The notes under the pieces were generated by a model, which saw nothing but the letters and a program-made list of their open reading frames with translations, was not told the origin of the DNA and made no database searches. The position numbers and the translations under genes are program-made. From Calditrichaceae bacterium (lineage in GTDB: Bacteria; Calditrichota; Calditrichia; Calditrichales; Calditrichaceae), in the NCBI GenBank assembly GCA_030622395.1, contig JAUXGF010000063.1, positions 1 through 9,810 of the forward strand: a stretch of 9,810 bases of DNA, written 5' to 3'. This document shows positions 8,546 to 9,810 of the stretch, piece by piece; the stretch's first letter is position 1, and every line of letters starts with the position of its first letter.

Positions 8546-9810
8546 CTATCCCAATTTTACTTTTAAACCAAGTCCTTGCAATTCTCTTACCAGAACGTTA
8601 AAGGATTCCGGGGTGCCTGCATTAGGCAGGTTTTCGCCCTTTACAATTGCTTCATAAGTCTTTGAGCGTCCCGTTACATCATCGCTTTTAACTGTTAGTA
8701 TTTCTTGTAATGTGTAAGCGGCTCCATAGGCTTCAAGAGCCCAAACTTCCATCTCACCAAACCTTTGTCCGCCAAACTGGGCTTTTCCGCCTAATGGCTG
8801 CTGAGTAATAAGTGAATACGGTCCAATCGACCGGGCATGTATTTTGTCATCAACCAAGTGGGCCAATTTAAGCACATAAATATATCCGATTGTCACCTCC
8901 TGATTGAAACGCTCGCCTGTTCTGCCATCATATAAATAATTTTTTCCTGAAACCGGCAATTCCGCCTTTTTTAATTCATTGATAATGTCTTCATAAGTTG
9001 CTCCGTCAAACACGGGCGTTGCATAATTTTTATTTAATTTATAACCTGCCCAACCAAGAGTTGTCTCGAAAATCTGCCCCAAATTCATACGAGAAGGCAC
9101 GCCTAATGGATTTAATATGATATCAATCGGGGTTCCGTCTTCTAAAAACGGCATATCTTCCGTAGTGACAATTTTAGAAACCACGCCTTTATTTCCATGC
9201 CTTCCCGCCATTTTATCACCGACGGACAATTTTCTTTTCTCAGCAATATAAACTTTGGCTAATTGAACTATACCGGGAGGTAATTCATCGCCTACCATTA
9301 TTTTGTGTTTTTCACGTTTTAAATCATTTTCTATATCTAAAAGAATTCTGCGATAATCGGAATAGAGTTGACGAACAAATGTATTTTTAGGATCTTCTTC
9401 AAACCAGGTAGAATTAATATCTAAATTTTTAACATCCACCTTAGAAAAATATTTTTCTTTAATAACCGTATTTGCGCTAACCGCCGATTTGCCGTCTACA
9501 TACCGGATACCCACGGTTTTCATTTTATTGAAATGGGTTGATAAATTATCCGCCAGTTTTATAACAGCCGTTTTGCGGAGACGCTCTGCTTCCAGTTCCA
9601 GTTTTTCCAGTAATTTCTTTTCATCTTTTTTGGAAAACGCATCTTTCTTTTTGCGAGAGAATAAACGAGTAGCGACAACAACTCCCTTCATTCCGGGCGG
9701 GGCTTTTAACGATGCGTCTTTAACATCACCGGCTTTTGTACCGAATATTGCCTTTAATAATTTCTCTTCGGGAGTCGGGTCTGTTTCACCTTTAGGGGTT
9801 ACTTTTCCTA
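8546..9810 (-). CDS. rpoB: DNA-directed RNA polymerase subunit beta, C-terminal part
   Basis: Beta is the second-largest RNA polymerase subunit and forms the catalytic cleft with beta'. Only the last 420 residues are in the window. The reading frame stays open to base 9810, and the residues before the internal Met at 9691 ([32 protein letters not shown]) are clearly RpoB. That Met is therefore not a start. [12 protein letters not shown] (visible residues 197-208) carries the two active-site lysines matching E. coli Lys1065 and Lys1073. [16 protein letters not shown] follows, then [20 protein letters not shown] and [20 protein letters not shown], which contact beta'. The region between LGWAGYKLN and DGRTGERF is much shorter than in E. 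coli, as in FCB relatives. The chain ends [11 protein letters not shown] and stops at TAG. The rifampicin-binding region is upstream of the window, so nothing can be said about it. Confidence 0.98.
   Translation of the reverse strand, partial: GKVTPKGETDPTPEEKLLKAIFGTKAGDVKDASLKAPPGMKGVVVATRLFSRKKKDAFSKKDEKKLLEKLELEAERLRKTAVIKLADNLSTHFNKMKTVGIRYVDGKSAVSANTVIKEKYFSKVDVKNLDINSTWFEEDPKNTFVRQLYSDYRRILLDIENDLKREKHKIMVGDELPPGIVQLAKVYIAEKRKLSVGDKMAGRHGNKGVVSKIVTTEDMPFLEDGTPIDIILNPLGVPSRMNLGQIFETTLGWAGYKLNKNYATPVFDGATYEDIINELKKAELPVSGKNYLYDGRTGERFNQEVTIGYIYVLKLAHLVDDKIHARSIGPYSLITQQPLGGKAQFGGQRFGEMEVWALEAYGAAYTLQEILTVKSDDVTGRSKTYEAIVKGENLPNAGTPESFNVLVRELQGLGLKVKLG

Noticed and set aside
9689..9691. 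ATG as a possible start of a separate RpoB fragment gene
   Set aside because: The frame continues upstream to the window edge with typical RpoB sequence, so this is an internal methionine.
1..9810. Search for inteins, introns, insertion sequences, CRISPR repeats, tRNA genes and riboswitches
   Set aside because: The proteins are collinear with their families without gaps beyond normal lineage indels, and the spacers (20 to 69 bases) are too short to hold such elements.

Overview
The window is one unbroken run of core information-processing genes, all on the minus strand and closely spaced. In transcription order (right to left) they are: 3' part of rpoB (RNA polymerase beta), rpoC (beta'), rpsL (ribosomal protein S12), rpsG (S7), fusA (elongation factor G) and tuf (elongation factor Tu). 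tuf runs off the left edge about ten residues short of its usual end. The five gaps are 55, 69, 24, 20 and 29 bases, so there is no gene-free stretch above 300 bases. I see no convincing terminator, RNA gene, mobile element, CRISPR array or intein.

The organism is a bacterium with moderately low GC. The beta' chain has an FCB-like N-terminus ([20 protein letters not shown]), a long insertion in the trigger loop and LTLRTFH where E. coli has LTMRTFH. The RpoB fragment ([26 protein letters not shown]) reads the same way. Together these point to the Fibrobacteres-Chlorobi-Bacteroidetes superphylum or a related uncultured lineage. This placement comes from remembered family sequences, not from a tree.

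Layout: 1-1157 tuf (partial), 1187-3277 fusA, 3298-3768 rpsG, 3793-4167 rpsL, 4237-8490 rpoC, 8546-9810 rpoB (partial). The arrangement joins the rpoBC block to the str block (rpsL-rpsG-fusA-tuf), a widespread ancestral order. It would co-express the catalytic core of RNA polymerase, two proteins of the 30S subunit (decoding centre and head) and the two main elongation GTPases.

No new system is present. The points worth a second look are modest. tuf has codon use sharply unlike its neighbours. rpsL and rpoC both start at TTG behind good Shine-Dalgarno sites. fusA lacks a recognisable Shine-Dalgarno and is overlapped by a 15-codon frame. The rpoC-rpsL spacer is AT-rich and could hold an internal promoter.
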